Shown here: in pieces, positions 44,753 through 54,825 of the stretch
Position numbering within the stretch: the first letter of the stretch is position 1
Layout: each line of letters begins with the position of its first letter
From: Adiantum capillus-veneris
Lineage: Eukaryota; Streptophyta; Polypodiopsida; Polypodiales; Pteridaceae
Assembly: GCA_014529385.2 (NCBI GenBank)
Contig: JABFUD020000260.1
Coordinates: 1-64,000 of the forward strand
DNA length: 64,000 nt
Direction: 5' to 3'
Program-made: the position numbers and the translations under genes
Notes under the pieces: generated by a model
Database searches by the model: none
The model's input: the letters and a program-made list of their open reading frames with translations, nothing else
Told to the model about the DNA's origin: nothing

Positions 44753-45652
44753 ACAGAGAGCAGTAGAGTGACAGTTGTTACTTGCAAAGAAAGCAAGAAA
44801 CCTCGACGGCGAATGCCAATAAGCTTTTTGCTTATTCCCTTCTCTTGCACAGCATTAATTTTTCCATGCATTGACCGAGTATGCATAAAATAGGGCCACA
44901 TTAATCGGCCAGGCATTAGCACAACTTTTTCAACCTATGAATGGCACATACTCCGAGGCGAAACCTTGTCGTCTGGGAGGACTCCGGCTAGGAGGGGGGG
45001 AGGCATTCTAGAGGCACTCTCAAATGCGGAACCAATGACAGAAACAACAAAAAAGGGCATGATTTTCGACTATTTTAAGGGTTGTTGTTTGATTGAAATT
45101 TTTTTTGGAGTAACCCAAGCACATATGCTCTTATACAACATGTATCTATAGGTATATGGGGCCAAACGCCAAATCAAGCCCCTAGGTGTGTGTATATAAG
45201 TAGAAATAGCCATTTTTCGGGCAAAATATTGGTAAAACGAAGAAATTCCGCCATAAAAATTGCATGTGAGTGTATATAATGTGTTGCGGTGATGTTTGTG
45301 ATTTATTATGATTTTTGGGAATTTTCTGGGTTTGATTTGCTATTTTCCTTTTAATTTTGCTAATTTTTGCCAAAAAAAACTTCAAAAATACAAAAAGCAG
45401 GTGAAAAACAGTCATAATGAAAAACAAAAAATATGGTGATGATTAGTGACTATAGGACAACCTATGGTACAGTGGGGGTGCAATTATGAGACTGGAGTGG
45501 AAAGCGTGTTTTGGCCAGGTACCAAAATGCAAAATTTCTGGTAAATAGAGCAAACGAAGTCCAAATCAAGAAATTTTTGAGCCTAAACTGCATCTTGCAA
45601 GAAGATAGAAGCACATGTCAAATTTCATGAAAAGTGGTTCGGGGACCGCCAT
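44753..45652. other. spacer between pol and the leader exon, copy 2
   Basis: AT-rich, no supported frame. TATATAAG at 45193-45200 is a possible internal TATA box. Homology to copy 1 begins only at about 45590. Confidence 0.4.
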
Positions 45653-45792
45653 TATAAGAAATTTTCACCCCATTTTTAGCTCATTTTCACTATTGACTTT
45701 GTGGAGAAAGCTTCTGCCACCTAGAGCGGATCGACTTTCCAGCAGCTTCTACGACGCACACGACTACCCGACGAGCTCCAGACATGAGAGGT
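45653..45792 (+). promoter_or_regulatory. candidate internal promoter, leader exon ATG and splice donor, copy 2
   Basis: ATTATAAG near 45653, then ATGAGAG (45784-45790) and donor GTAGGC at 45791. The exon contributes 7 coding bases. Confidence 0.55.
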
Positions 45793-47647
45793 AGGCTCAT
45801 CACCTTGATCTTTTCGCGCATGTTTGTCGTTATGTCGCGAAAACTAGCGAAGGGGTCACACACAAAGCGAGCGGTAAGGACCTGCAAGTAGAGAGGGCGG
45901 CCAAACGGCTAACCCGAAAGCACCAAGACTTCATCGGCAGCTTACCCTAGTCTAGGAGACCAGTCCTGGATAGCCAAAGGCAGTGGGAAACCATCGGGAA
46001 AAACCCTAATTCCCAGAAACCCGCAAGAGGCCACCAAATGGGAAATCGGCGAAACGGCGACCAAATGCTACCAAAATTCATGGGTAGGAGCATCTCGACA
46101 TGATCCACAAGTCTATATGACCCGCATGACCAAAAAGTGACCCGAAGCGGCACTAAACCTCAGAAACGGCATCAGACACATAAAGCGTCAAAATGCACTT
46201 GCGGCCAAACCGCAAGTCCGTTTGCCACCAAACTTCACGAGCGGCTTTCCTAGACCATTAACAACCAAGTCCTATGCTGGAAGACCACCACAAATCATCA
46301 AAGGTATGTAAACGCAACCACGGGTGCTTCTAGAGCGACAAATTGCCAAATGGAGCTCCGGTGAAGCCAAAGTCGACAAAAACCATACGGCAAGGATCCC
46401 CAAGGGATCGGGAAGCTATGGAGACCAACATCGAAAATTTCATCGCCAAAAAGCACTCCAAAAGTCAGAAAACGGCTCGGAGGCTTTGAAGTCCACACAG
46501 GGAGTTATACTCTATCCATTTGACTTTTTTGTTGAAATTAGGCTCAAAAGGGACTTAGGGGAGCAAAGGGCAAGCACTGGGAGCACTAGCACTGAAAAAA
46601 TCACCAATAGACATCCTACGCGTAGGATGTCTCAAGGGCACTTTTTAGCACAAACCTCAACAATTTTTGTCATGCACATGTTCTGAATGACATTTACAAG
46701 CCAAACACCAAGTTTCATCACATTTGGACCAGATTTGACCTCATATGCATGGAAAAACGCAAAGCTAGGGCATAGAGGCAATAATGGGCCATTGACCTAC
46801 CAAATCTTGTCCAAATCTCATGAAACTTGCACAACACACTCACATACACATCAGCAAACAATCTGTGTGGTCAGGGAGAAAAGAGGATGAAATAGACATC
46901 CTACGCGTAGGATGTCTAATGGACCGTTTTGGCATGGAAGGGATGTTTTATCATTCCAGATCTAATTACCTCATCATCAAGAGCCCATATGACAAGTTTG
47001 AAGCCATTCTAATCACTTTTGACCCCCAACACCTTCAAGATACACTTTTTGAGCCCAAAAACACCTCACAAAGCCTTACAAGCATCAAATCTTGTCTAAA
47101 TTCAAATCCAAGAACAGGGCCATGTTCCATAGGCCAAGGACAACCCACAGAACAAGTTTCATGCAATTCTGATGAAAAAGACATCCTACGCGTAGGATGT
47201 CTCTAGCATAAATTTAGCCTTCTCTGCAAGGAATGACGTCATGGGAGCCAATACCATGGTGCATTGAGCCCATATACCAATTTTCAACCCATTTGGACAT
47301 CAATTGCTACCTATGATGGACATTCTACCCAAAATGTGACCTAAAGCCTGAATAAGCCCCAAAAATCCACTTTTTGATATCCAAATTCAAATCCAAACAT
47401 ATAGCCATGTTCCATGAGCCTTACACTACATGCATGTCAAGTATGAACCAATTTTGATGAAAAAGACATCCTACACGTAGGATGTCTAAATGGAAATTTT
47501 TGGCCAGATTTTCATTGTGACCACATGCACAGCGTCACAAGTTCCTTTTAAGCTATAATTTCAATTTTCAAGTCATTTGGATAAGTAAAACTCAGTTTCG
47601 CAGCTAATATGGAAAAAACGCTAACTTTGGATTACTGAGTGCAACAG
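45791..47647 (+). other. predicted intron (1857 bp), copy 2
   Basis: Donor GTAGGC at 45791, branch-like GCTAACTTTG about 30 bases before acceptor GCAACAG (AG at 47646-47647). Splicing adds 7 + 5 bases ahead of ATG 47653, in frame (Met-Arg-Gly-Ser-Met). The diverged copy at 60775-62193 has the same geometry and the same GCTAACTTTG. The intron holds the 285-bp palindrome array. Confidence 0.6.
46609..47487. repeat. palindrome array with exact 285-bp period, copy 2
   Basis: Palindromes of 24-26 bp, each half AGACATCCTACG followed by its reverse complement, start at 46609, 46894, 47179 and 47464. The intervals are 285, 285 and 285 bases. The first three are perfect (the second extends to 26 bp); the fourth has one central mismatch (CTACACGTAG). 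The sequence between them is a much weaker repeat (for example CCAAGTTTCATCACATTTGG echoes). Confidence 0.95.
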
Positions 47648-47652
47648 GATCT

Positions 47653-50600
47653 ATGGCAGCCTCGAAGTCACCGGCAAAGAAGAAAAGAATGACAATCAAA
47701 GATTATCTGGAGGAGGTGGAACCCTTTGTCATTCCAGAAGGAACATTAAAGCCCACCAGCACCTGGATACAAGAGGATTTGTTAGAGTCCAATGACCTAA
47801 AGATCTACCAGGGAGTGTTTAAAGACAATGAAGGCAATGTAATAGAGCTGCCAATGCTGCCAAGAGAGCTCAATGAATTTGTACGAAGCAAAATGGCTGG
47901 CTACTTGGAGAAAATTGACCTCCATAACTACTTCGAGGCGATACCAGCAGGAGTAGACATCAAAAGAGTATGGAAGTTTGTAACAAGCATCAAAGAGGAT
48001 GGAGTGACCAAGGTGACAGATTTACAAGGTAGACCAGATACAGAGATCATAATCACGGAGTGGGTTGTAGCCCATGCACTAGACCTCTCCAATCAAGGAG
48101 ACAGTGTAACTAAAAGAAGAGACGAAGTCAAGGTGTACAAAGAGAAAAAGGCCAATTACACCTTTGAAGACATTGCCAACCCAAAAGTGGCAATTATGTG
48201 CCAGTTGTACAACCTGTACTTCCACATGTGCACTAAGAGGCCACAGAAGTACAGGATGCCGCCAGGTGCAATTGCCACGACGTTTACTTGGGCAATGACA
48301 AAAGACACCCCAAAGATAATCAACTATGCGGCATACATACATGACAGCTTGGTAAAGATGGGCAACAAAAAGCCAACCTACATAGTGCCAGGAGAACTGA
48401 TAACCAAGGTGGTTTATGCATCACTACACGCTAAAGGAATATGGCTTGACCCACCATCTCAGAATGATTGGCTAAGGGTAAAAGAAGACAAGGAAGATGA
48501 GCCACAAAGAGCACTAAGGGTGGCTACGAGATTGAAGAGATGGTTAAATCCAGTTGAAGAGGAGCAACCTGAGCAGAAGAAAGGAAAGAAGGAGTCTGCT
48601 CTCAAGTGCCGGCCAAAGAAACCATGTCTCAAAAAGCGGCAAGACTCGAGAGGCTGATGGAGAGTTTCTAAGCAGAAAGAGCCCTCAAGGGTGATTTAAA
48701 CGAACTCTGGAAGCCATCTCTCGAGTCTATGTCCGGATCATCCAGAAGAGTGCAGAGGGACCGCTTTGAAGATTATATCAAGAATTTCGAGATTCTTGAT
48801 GCTGCAGCGGAAAACATTCCCCATGTCCCTTTCAACGAGGAGTAGGTGGAGCAGATAAGGCAGACATTGCTAGATGAACAAGAAAGCCAAGAAAGGGAAA
48901 GAAAAACAAAAGCAGACATGGACTTAAAGGGCAAACCGGAAGCTTTACCAGATAGCCCTAAACCCAGCCCACAGCCATCTCCACCGCCCTCACCACCTCG
49001 TAGCAGCCCTCCACCAGAAGACAAGGAGGCTGAGGACAAGAGGTTGAGGACAAACAAGAAGAAAGGCAAGTTGAGGAGCAAGAGCAAAGGCAAGAACCTG
49101 AGCCAAAGGAAGAGGCCAAGCCCGAGTCTGAGCAAAAAGGACTAGACGAGGCCTATTATGCATTTTTGGACCTGCTAGCTGCAGGCTATACAAAGGAAGA
49201 AGCCGCCACAGTCGCATTCGACTTGGCGAGAACGGGGCATAAAGATCAGATGCAAGGCATCCGGCTAGTGGAACTTAAAGAAATTGCTACAGACACTGTA
49301 GACCTGCACCCACCCTCCAATGATTGGGACATGGTGATGACAAAGCTAGCCGGATTGCGAGCACAATCCGTGGCTTCAGAAGAAGAAATTACGACTCTCA
49401 AATCCACTAAAGAACAGATAAAAAAGGAAGTGGATTCTCTGCAGGCACAAAGCCAAAGGCAAAAAGAGAGAGAGAAGATGACCTGCAGGCTAGCTTGGCA
49501 ACGACTCTACAAAACTGCCAAGCAATGGAAGAAGCAAATGAGGCAGCAGCACAAAGAATACAAGCGGCTGAAGAAGAGTGTCTGCAGCTCAGCAAGTCAT
49601 TGCGAGATGCTGAAAAAGAACGAGATAATCTGACACTACAGCTGGAAGAAGAAACAAAATAAGTAGAGGCCATGAGAAATGCCAAGGAAAAGGCAGAGAT
49701 AGAACAAGAAGCAAACCTGGATGAAGTCCTTGAGCTCAAGGACCAATTAAAAGTCAAAGATCAAACCATCCAGAGGCTGCGAGCATCACCTGCTAGAGTT
49801 AGAGCTACGATCTCGACTCAAATCATTTCCGAGAGTCAAATATATGAAGAGAAAATGCCGGAACTTCAGAAGGAACTGACTCTCGAGAAAAATCAAAGGT
49901 TAATGATGGTTGAAGGGTCTATCGCAATGAAAACAAGAATGGAGGATAGCCAAAAAGCCCTACAAGAAGAAGTGGAGAGCATAAAGATAAAGCTTGAGGA
50001 GGCGGAAAGAGTAAACGCTGAACTTAATGACCTCCTCGTGAATATGGGCAAAGAAGCTGAAGCGGAAAAGCAGACACTCCTCAGGCAAATTGAGGATTTG
50101 AAAGGCCAGCAACAACAAGCAGAGGCAGAAAGCTCAGGGCCAGCCACCAATGAGGGCATTGACCTCGAAAATGTGGCATATCTTGTGGACACACCCATGC
50201 AAGAGGAAAGCATAGCAGGATCCTCTCAAGAGCCGCAGGATCTAACACAAGAAGAGGAGGAAAAATTGCGTAAGGCAATAGAGGCAGAGCTAAGAGAAAG
50301 CACAAAGGACGCCTTGGAATGGGAGCAGAGGGTCTTCAAATCTATGACAATTCAGAAGATCGACGCCAGCAATCTCAGGCGCGTGTGGCTTCAACCCTCT
50401 ATCCCATATCCATTGCTGAAGTATGAAGCAGCAACAATAAATAGGCAAATCAGCCAACGGTACCTCTCTACAATGCAGACACCTCGAGGCCAGAAGGAGT
50501 TAAGCTCATAGTGGATTCTCAGCCAAAGTGGAGGAAGGCTTGGCTTACCAAGTACCCACAATACCTAATCCACTTGGTAGAGGCACCTAAACATATCCGA

Positions 50601-51113
50601 GACAACATCAGCTTCTGTCCTCTACCAAGGGTTAGGACGTGGAAGGCACAAGAAATTTTGCAAAGAAGCCAACCCACTTGGCTGAATTACCCAAAGCTGT
50701 CGGGCGTGAAGGTAGGTGAGAGAATAAGTGTCCAATACATGGTGAAAACCCTAACGGGCGCCATAAAATTGTTCACAGGCTCACCTGACCTTACATGCAT
50801 TATGATGAGAAAAATTTGCAGAACCATCCTAGCAGTGTTCGAGACCTTCAAGCCGGGCCAGGTGACCGACAGCATATTCTTCTTCCAAGATACATACAGA
50901 TGTGCTTACGATCTGTCAGGTCAGCCTTCCAAGGAGGTGATACATGCGCTGTACCAAAGAATCATGTTTCTACCATCCTATCACCTCCAGGATTTTGAAG
51001 AAGCATTCTATACGGGGTTCTTCACCATGAATACAGATATCTTTGGCCCGACAATGTTGAACCTACATGCAAGGTACGAATCACTGCTAATGATGCGGGA
51101 AACGATAAGATGA
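47653..51113 (+). pseudogene. family X 3' ORF, copy 2
   Basis: Collinear with 10098-13840. The first frame (47653-48657) is intact over 334 codons: KRMTIKDYLEEVEPFVIPEG, RELNEFVRSKMAGYLEKIDL, TFEDIANPKVAIMCQLYNLY, MPPGAIATTFTWAMTKDTPK, ITKVVYASLHAKGIWLDPPS. Then come a Pro/Ser-rich part (PSPQPSPPPSPPRSSPP), coiled coils (49166-50260) and the C-terminal domain (50511-51113; SFCPLPRVRTWKAQEILQRS, FFFQDTYRCAYDLSGQPSKE). In ~128 codons of the C-terminal domain the two copies differ at about 15 first, 6 second and 53 third positions. Frameshifts near 48640, 49150, 49640 and 50490 break this copy. No signal peptide, membrane helix or zinc motif. Function unknown. Confidence 0.8.
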
Positions 51114-51150
51114 AGCAGTTGATCAAGGCCATGTCAGGGATGACATGAAC

Positions 51151-51165
51151 AAGGAGGGGGGGGGA
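51151..51165 (+). other. polypurine tract of family X copy 2
   Basis: AAGGAGGGGGGGGGA directly before LTR start TGTTAG at 51166. Confidence 0.85.
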
Positions 51166-51684
51166 TGTTAGAAGCTGGACACACCCCATGGTATTTAACT
51201 ACTCGGCGGACTATTATCTTTGTAATTATTCATTCATTGAGGAAAACCCGATCTTTCACCTTGTAAATATTGGGACTTACAGAAGTTTCCGGATTGTATC
51301 CCAGGTTTGATAGTTAGAATGAGAAGATGGTTGATTTTGGAACTTTAGGGTTTGAGAAGTTGTAAGGTATATATACCACTTTTTGACCTTAATGAAGAAA
51401 ACCTTTTGTCATTAAAAAAAAAACAAGTTTGAAGTCTCTGAGTGAGCGTACTGTGTACGAGAGAGAGAGAGAGAGAGAGTGTGTGAGCTTCGTCTTGACG
51501 CTACGAGTGCTATGGTGGTCGGAATCGAGTGCGGACAAGTGCAGCGTGTTGCTCCCGACTAGAGCTATGTGCCGATACCAACATTGCTCACGTATGGTCC
51601 GGCTTTGTGAGCTCCTTCTACGAGCTTCATCGGTTTTTTGGGTGAGCATACGCTGTCCGATTTTGCATTGCAGCATATCCACGC
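51166..51684 (+). repeat. 3' LTR of family X copy 2, left part
   Basis: Aligns to 13892-14392. Holds TATA-like GGTATATATACC (51366-51377) and a (GA)n run near 51460. Interrupted at ATCCACGC by the insertion that starts at 51685. Confidence 0.85.
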
Positions 51685-51883
51685 TGTCGAGAAATTTGCG
51701 GTCTTGCCAGGAAAGCACCGGGCTTATGGCTGTGAGAGTTTGTGAGAGAACTCAACAAAAACTATATGAAGGAGTTAAACCATAGATGCCATGAAGACTA
51801 GGGTTTGGAAAGAAGTGCAATCAAAGAAGACTCACTCTTTCTCTCTTGCATTCACACACACAAAGAAAGAACGCAAAAGAGTG

Positions 51884-52096
51884 TCAAAACAATACGAAGA
51901 TGAAAACATCAAGGCTATGGTCATATCGTATCATGGGTAATATGAGAGGGTTAATGGATGAGTTAATGGCATTCAATCTTGGCTGACCAAATAGGCTACG
52001 AATTGTTCTTTGGAATTGTAGTTTTGTGCTTACCATAATATATATATTTTGTCTAGTGATTGGGATTAATTGTGTGTACAAATCCTCTTGGTTCAT
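51884..52096 (-). CDS. conserved small ORF B' (70 codons), unknown function
   Basis: Not recognised. It contains VSTKLQFQRTIRSLFGQPRL and INSSINPLILPMIRYDHSLD, ending in FIFVLF. Ungapped relative of 5338-5550 with most differences at third codon positions, intact ATG and stop. Its ATG overlaps the stop of ORF A' by the tetranucleotide ATGA (52093-52096), a geometry known to permit re-initiation. The order A'-B' is the reverse of B-A in the Tat element. Confidence 0.6.
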   Translation of the reverse strand: MNQEDLYTQLIPITRQNIYIMVSTKLQFQRTIRSLFGQPRLNAINSSINPLILPMIRYDHSLDVFIFVLF

Positions 52097-52310
52097 AGCA
52101 AGATAACTACGCTTACATCAAAAGAAAAATTATAGTCTATGAGAGGTACTATGATGGGATCCGGTGATAGAAGTATTTCATTGAGCCTTTCAGGGCCGAA
52201 GAGAAACACTATACGTTGTTGAAAGTGTATTTTACGGCTAATCCATACGTTAATTCTAATAGATCGTACAGAGTGAAGCGATAGAAATGATCATCATGTG
52301 AGTTATTCAT
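52093..52310 (-). pseudogene. small ORF A', broken by one small indel
   Basis: Starts ATG at 52310 (MNNSHDDHFYRFTLY). After a ~5-base insertion it continues in another frame as IRINVWISRKIHFQQRIVFL and FGPERLNEILLSPDPIIVPL, ending DVSVVILL. Matches ORF A at 5098-5316. One indel near 52265 is the only lesion. Confidence 0.55.
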
Positions 52311-52853
52311 CTAGGATAGTATGTGAGAAATGTAGATATGAGAGAAGTGAAGAGATGAGAAGTCTCCCTCCCAAGCCCTATTCTTGCATGTAGGCAATAA
52401 GGATACTGCGGGGAGAGATGTACCTGTAGCAAGAGAACCTAGAGAGGATGAATTACTAAGAATGAGAGAGATAGGTTTGGTTAAGGAGATGAGATTAGAT
52501 ACATATATATATATGTTGGATTAGAGATAAAAATGAAAACAACAAGAAATCAAGAAAACATCAATGTAGAACAAATCTTACTTGAAACCCTTCGGCACCA
52601 TTATTGATGGGAGAGAGAAGAAGAGTGGATAATTCCACTTTGATTGATACACCAAGTGCAAGACCTTATTTGATTAGAGTTGATCTTCCAAGGTTAGCTT
52701 GTTGCAAGAATGGCTAGTCTCCCTCTAGGAGAAAGTGTAGGCTTGGGCTTATATTGATGGCTAAGTACAATTAGGCATTACTACTCACTCCCTCAAGAAT
52801 TCCTCTCATCAATGGCTTGAATGCTTGAGTTCTTTTTAATGAAGAAGAGGTCA

Positions 52854-52862
52854 CCTTTTATA
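52854..52862 (-). promoter_or_regulatory. TATA box in the 2058-bp insertion
   Basis: TATAAAAGG on the minus strand, upstream of ORF A'; same word as at 6598-6606. Confidence 0.5.
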
Positions 52863-52904
52863 GGTGAAGGGAATCCCCAAGGGTTTACACAAGAAGAGAG
52901 GAGC

Positions 52905-53014
52905 CAGTGTGAACAGGAATTGGAAAAGTTGGAAATGAGTTGTCCCTGCATGATGTGGGCAGTGTGAACAGGAATTGGAAAAGTTGGAAATGAGCTGTCC
53001 CTGCATGATGTGGG
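52905..53014. repeat. 55-bp tandem duplication
   Basis: CAGTGTGAACAGGAATTGGA starts at 52905 and again at 52960; the two units differ by about one base (GAGTTGTCC against GAGCTGTCC). Confidence 0.95.
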
Positions 53015-53746
53015 CAGACTGGGGTCCAGTATTTTGATCATATCTCCTCAATCGTAACTCCAAATAAAAAAGTAAAAATATGAGCAAAAACTTCAGCTCA
53101 TTAGCTACGATTTTCATTTTAAAATCGTTTTCCAATTCGGATTGGAACCTTGTGTAAAAAATTCATCAAAATAGGGTCCATTTATGGCAGCAAAAGTCTT
53201 CATGTGGTCTCCTTAGCCTAGACTTTCATTTAATTCCAAAGGACACCTCATGCCATATGAAAGCATGACATTGCTCCTTGACAAAGTTTTGTAATCATGC
53301 TCGCAATAATGCATTAAAATAAGTGTATCTTTGAAATCATGCCACCTAGTGTCCCACTAGGATTTGATTCTCTCCTAGTAGCTATTTAAAAAGAAATATA
53401 AGAAAAGTATAAAAAATACATAGAATATATATATATTGGAGTTTACCCTAGATATAGGATCTAGCTAGCGTATGAGATGATAATGAAATAGTAGAAATAA
53501 AGAATCAATGCTTTTTGCCCCAAGTTAAAGAGGCGGAGCTATTGATGCTTTTCCCATAGTATTTTCTGATGGTAAAGTAAGGATATGTTACCCTTGAGAA
53601 AAATAATAGGATGAGATAGAAGGCTTATTATTATACTTAAATATGCATATGTACATTATAGGAAAGATAATTATGTATCTAAAAAAATACAAGATAGATC
53701 TTGTAGCATGCGTGCCCACTATGTACGTGTCACAGCACGACAACGC

Positions 53747-54178
53747 GTTCACATTGAGTAACAGTACACATTAGACACTTTAGATTTCGGAAACAAAGAC
53801 TTGCAGATTTTGGCCAGACATCCTACGTGTTTTTGCACCGGGTGCTTTTGGTCATGATTTTGGTTCATAGACCTTAGGGAGAGAGGCCTATTGGTATTAG
53901 TAGGGTCTCCTTCAAGTTCTATGGTGTTTCGAGATTGTTTGATGGGTGTTCGGCTCTAGAAAGAGTTGTAGGAAGTTTCCTCTTTTGCACTCTTGAAGGC
54001 TGTGACTTAGACAATTGGTAGAGACGTCTGTAGGAATTAGTTAGGAGTCGGTCGAGTGTAGGTTGACACCTTATGCTTGCTTCCAGGCGCCTGCGGGTCG
54101 AGCTTCGTCCTTAGCTGACATTACATGTTAGGTGAGTTCTCGCTGTGCTGACGTCCGTCGCGGCGTATCCGTCCAACA
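53747..54178 (+). repeat. 3' LTR of family X copy 2, right part
   Basis: Resumes with GTTCACATTGAG and aligns to 14370-14795, ending GTCCAACA at 54178. Immediately followed by protease sequence of the next element rather than by a PBS. Confidence 0.85.
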
Positions 54179-54181
54179 ACT

Positions 54182-54825
54182 GTTGAAACTCAGGCCATAC
54201 TTATGGAATGATTTACAGAAAACCCTAGAAAAGGTGGGGATAACGGGGTTAATCTCTAAGAATCTGGGAAACTCGACAAATGAAACGGAATACAAAGAGA
54301 TTCGATCGGTTCCTATGAACAAGGTCGGAGAATATTATGAAGGGGAAGAAGGAAACACTACCCTCCCAGTGAAGTATAGTGACATTAAAACCATGGCAAT
54401 ATTGGATAGTGGAGCTGGCATAGCCATAGCCACTAAAGCAGTATGGGAATCCTGGGGACAGCTAGCCATTAGACAAACGCGAATGAAATTATAGTTGGGA
54501 TGGACACATTGAAAAACCATTAGGGCTATTAGAAAAAGTAATAGTCAACTCATGTGGAATTGAATATCAACACACTTTTGCCATAGTAGACTTTGGGAAA
54601 AAACTCAACTATGAAATCATATTGGGAAGACCTTTCACGCAACAGGTACAACTTATCCAAGATTGGAGAAACGACTATCTGTACTTGAAGCAGGTGGGAT
54701 CTATAACAAGAGTCAATCTAAAAGACCACACCTATAGAGACGTCTTGAAAACACCCATCCAAGAGTTTGATTCATGGAAGCTTAAGACGAGAGGAATGTA
54801 TCCTAGAAAGGGACTGTATAGATGA
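54182..54825 (+). pseudogene. family X protease PR1, copy 3
   Basis: KTMAILDSGAGIAIATKAVW is the D-S-G-A loop. After a frameshift near 54490 it continues VIVNSCGIEYQHTFAIVDFG, YEIILGRPFTQQVQLIQDWR. This is the conventional protease ahead of RT. The upstream LKLRPYLWNDLQKTLEK is probably the protease leader; no gag motif is found. Confidence 0.8.

Larger units (their letters stand above)
51685..53742 (-). mobile_element. 2058-bp insertion in the LTR, solo-LTR-like, related to the Tat leader and LTR
   Basis: Starts TGTCG and ends CGACA, flanked by ACGC on both sides (51681-51684 and 53743-53746); the uninterrupted LTR at 14390 has one equivalent of the target. On the minus strand it holds the shared U3 block (about 53135-53010), TATAAAAGG (52862-52854) and the small ORF pair. 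It lacks pol. A solo LTR is the simplest reading, but the homologous ORFs in the Tat element lie outside its candidate LTR, so its origin is unresolved. Confidence 0.6.
42100..54178 (+). mobile_element. family X LTR element, copy 2 (5'-truncated; INT to 3' LTR)
   Basis: Contains INT with duplicated zinc module, PR2, W-I-P-K linker, leader exon, palindrome-bearing intron, 3' ORF, PPT and a 3' LTR split by a 2058-bp insertion. No PR1, RT or RNH precede the INT, so the 5' part is lost at about 42100. Confidence 0.8.

Noticed and set aside
47653-51113. Calling the 3' ORF a retroviral envelope
   Set aside because: Position fits, but no signal peptide, transmembrane helix or glycosylation-rich ectodomain is visible.
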